From CAZBKJ01 sp964492495 (GTDB taxonomy: Bacteria > Patescibacteriota > Microgenomatia > UBA1400 > UBA12028), in assembly GCA_964492495.1 (NCBI GenBank), contig CAZBKJ010000031.1, positions 1 to 13,529 on the forward strand: a stretch of DNA of 13,529 bases. Reading direction: 5' to 3'. Positions 12,672-13,529 of this stretch are shown here, in pieces (positions within the stretch are counted from its first letter, which is position 1; the number at the start of each line of letters is the position of its first letter). Below the pieces are notes generated by a model that saw only the letters and a program-made list of their open reading frames with translations, ran no database searches and was not told where the DNA came from. The position numbers and the translations under genes were made by a program.

Positions 12672-13529
12672 ATGTCAATCGATCCAAGCAATCCAAAAGC
12701 AGTAGTTTCAACACCCCAGGCAGATGCGTCACTGGATGAGATTTTGACATCGCTTGAATCACAGACTTCTGATACAGCGATGAGTTCACCAACCCCGGCC
12801 GAAAATCCAGAAACGCCGACAGTACAGGAATCCTCACCAATCACCATAGAAGAGCCTGCAGTCATTTCACCTGTTCCATCAGACGAACAAGCCGTTACGG
12901 CAAGTATGACAACACCAGAGAACCCGATAGAGACTGCACAAAATACTCAAGCCCCTGAACCAGTAATAACTGAAGTAGAGGAAAAAGAAATTACAGCTCC
13001 ACCAACAAATGAATCAGCCCCCTTGCCAGTAGAAAACACCGCATCTCTTGTAGAAGACACAGTGTCGGTAGCGCCAGAAAAAGCAGAAGAGGCGCACCCA
13101 ATCAACATAGAGGAAAAAGATCTCTCTTCAGATTCATCACCAGCTATTCCATTGTATGCAAAAGAAGAGCCTACCGAACCTGCCAATGTTTCTGAGCACC
13201 CTGTGTTTGGGAATCCAGAACCGTTTCCTTCCAAACCTCAATCAACGATTGGTTCATTCTTTTCTTCAGTTGCCGGCAAATTTGCAGTCGCTGCCATCAC
13301 TATTCTTGTCATTGTAGGTGGATCAAGTGCTGCATATCTCCTAACGCAAGAAAATCAAGATGTGAGACAACAAGCAAGCGGCTGTAAAATTAACTACAAT
13401 GGAACTACTTCGTTTACACTTAAAGACTGTGCTGGTGCTGGAACTATAACAGTTTTTGAAGGCCCAACGTGCCCAACAACAACAACCCAAGTGAGTACTC
13501 AACCAGCATCAGATCAAAGCTATCAACCT
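12672..13529 (+). CDS. Bitopic protein with long acidic disordered arm, 3' end cut by the window
   Basis: The reading frame is open for 286 codons from the ATG at 12672 to the window edge, with no stop. Residues 1 to about 195 are low-complexity, rich in Pro, Glu, Thr, Ser and Ala with no hydrophobic core, so they are predicted to be disordered and, from topology, cytoplasmic. After a short basic/aromatic region (STIGSFFSSVAGK) a membrane helix spans about 205-224. It is followed by LTQENQDVRQQAS, a juxtamembrane pattern I associate with Microgenomates exported proteins. The visible external part has Cys at 238, 253 and 267 and a Thr-rich run after the last. No family is recognised and no enzymatic motif is visible. 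The promoter 10 nt upstream supports the start. Confidence 0.7.
   Translation, partial: MSIDPSNPKAVVSTPQADASLDEILTSLESQTSDTAMSSPTPAENPETPTVQESSPITIEEPAVISPVPSDEQAVTASMTTPENPIETAQNTQAPEPVITEVEEKEITAPPTNESAPLPVENTASLVEDTVSVAPEKAEEAHPINIEEKDLSSDSSPAIPLYAKEEPTEPANVSEHPVFGNPEPFPSKPQSTIGSFFSSVAGKFAVAAITILVIVGGSSAAYLLTQENQDVRQQASGCKINYNGTTSFTLKDCAGAGTITVFEGPTCPTTTTQVSTQPASDQSYQP

Noticed and set aside
12608..13234. Minus-strand open frames of 85 and 95 codons near the right end
   Set aside because: They are antisense to the last gene and arise from its repetitive Pro/Glu/Thr/Ser codon use.
1..13529. CRISPR arrays, IS elements, tRNA or rRNA genes
   Set aside because: No direct-repeat array, transposase motif, terminal inverted repeats or cloverleaf was seen on either strand.

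Overview
The window looks like a stretch of chromosome from a Patescibacteria (Candidate Phyla Radiation) genome, most likely of the Microgenomates type. The supporting features are compact genes with little intergenic space, an archaeal-type ATP-dependent DNA ligase N-terminus, a DUF5654-like membrane protein, a reduced PilN/PilO pair, and exported proteins with lineage-typical juxtamembrane motifs (an RASPE-like stretch after the first membrane helix, QxxxVRQQAS after another). TGA is used as a stop (8411-8413, 9237-9239), so the TGA=Gly code of Gracilibacteria/Absconditabacteria does not apply. No IS element, CRISPR array, tRNA or rRNA is visible. The lineage assignment is inference from protein style, not from a marker search.

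Layout. (1) 1-1244, minus strand: a Fic-domain protein followed 13 nt later by the first 43 codons of a probable ATP-dependent DNA ligase that runs off the left edge. (2) 1340-2998, plus: MurJ lipid II flippase, divergent from the Fic gene. (3) 3011-3769, minus: an orphan transglutaminase-like protein, convergent with murJ and divergent from lepA. (4) 3818-8413, plus: lepA (EF4), mutM (Fpg glycosylase), recF and an NAD(P)H-hydrate dehydratase, a run of information-maintenance and metabolite-repair genes. (5) 8416-9239: a DUF5654-like membrane protein (minus) divergent from a minimal two-helix potassium channel (plus). (6) 9344-9580: ribosomal protein S20 with the best consensus promoter of the window. 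(7) 9678-13529, plus: a cell-envelope cluster of PilN-like, PilO-like, a 93-residue single-helix protein, a cell-surface protein with an FN3 domain and further Ig-like regions, and the start of a large bitopic protein with a long acidic disordered cytoplasmic arm, cut by the right edge.

The most striking non-coding signal is promoter placement. At seven of sixteen start codons a TAnnnT -10 hexamer ends exactly 9 or 10 nt before the ATG, usually with a recognisable -35 or an extended -10 TGn, and Shine-Dalgarno sequences are nearly absent. This predicts leaderless or near-leaderless mRNAs. The one clear exception is the transglutaminase-like orphan, which has a Shine-Dalgarno sequence and shares a palindromic -10 with lepA.

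I did not find an obviously new multi-gene defence or mobile system. The best candidates for something undescribed are the leaderless promoter architecture, the Fic-ligase pairing, the orphan Cys-His-Asp protein, and the unnamed components of the pilus/surface cluster.
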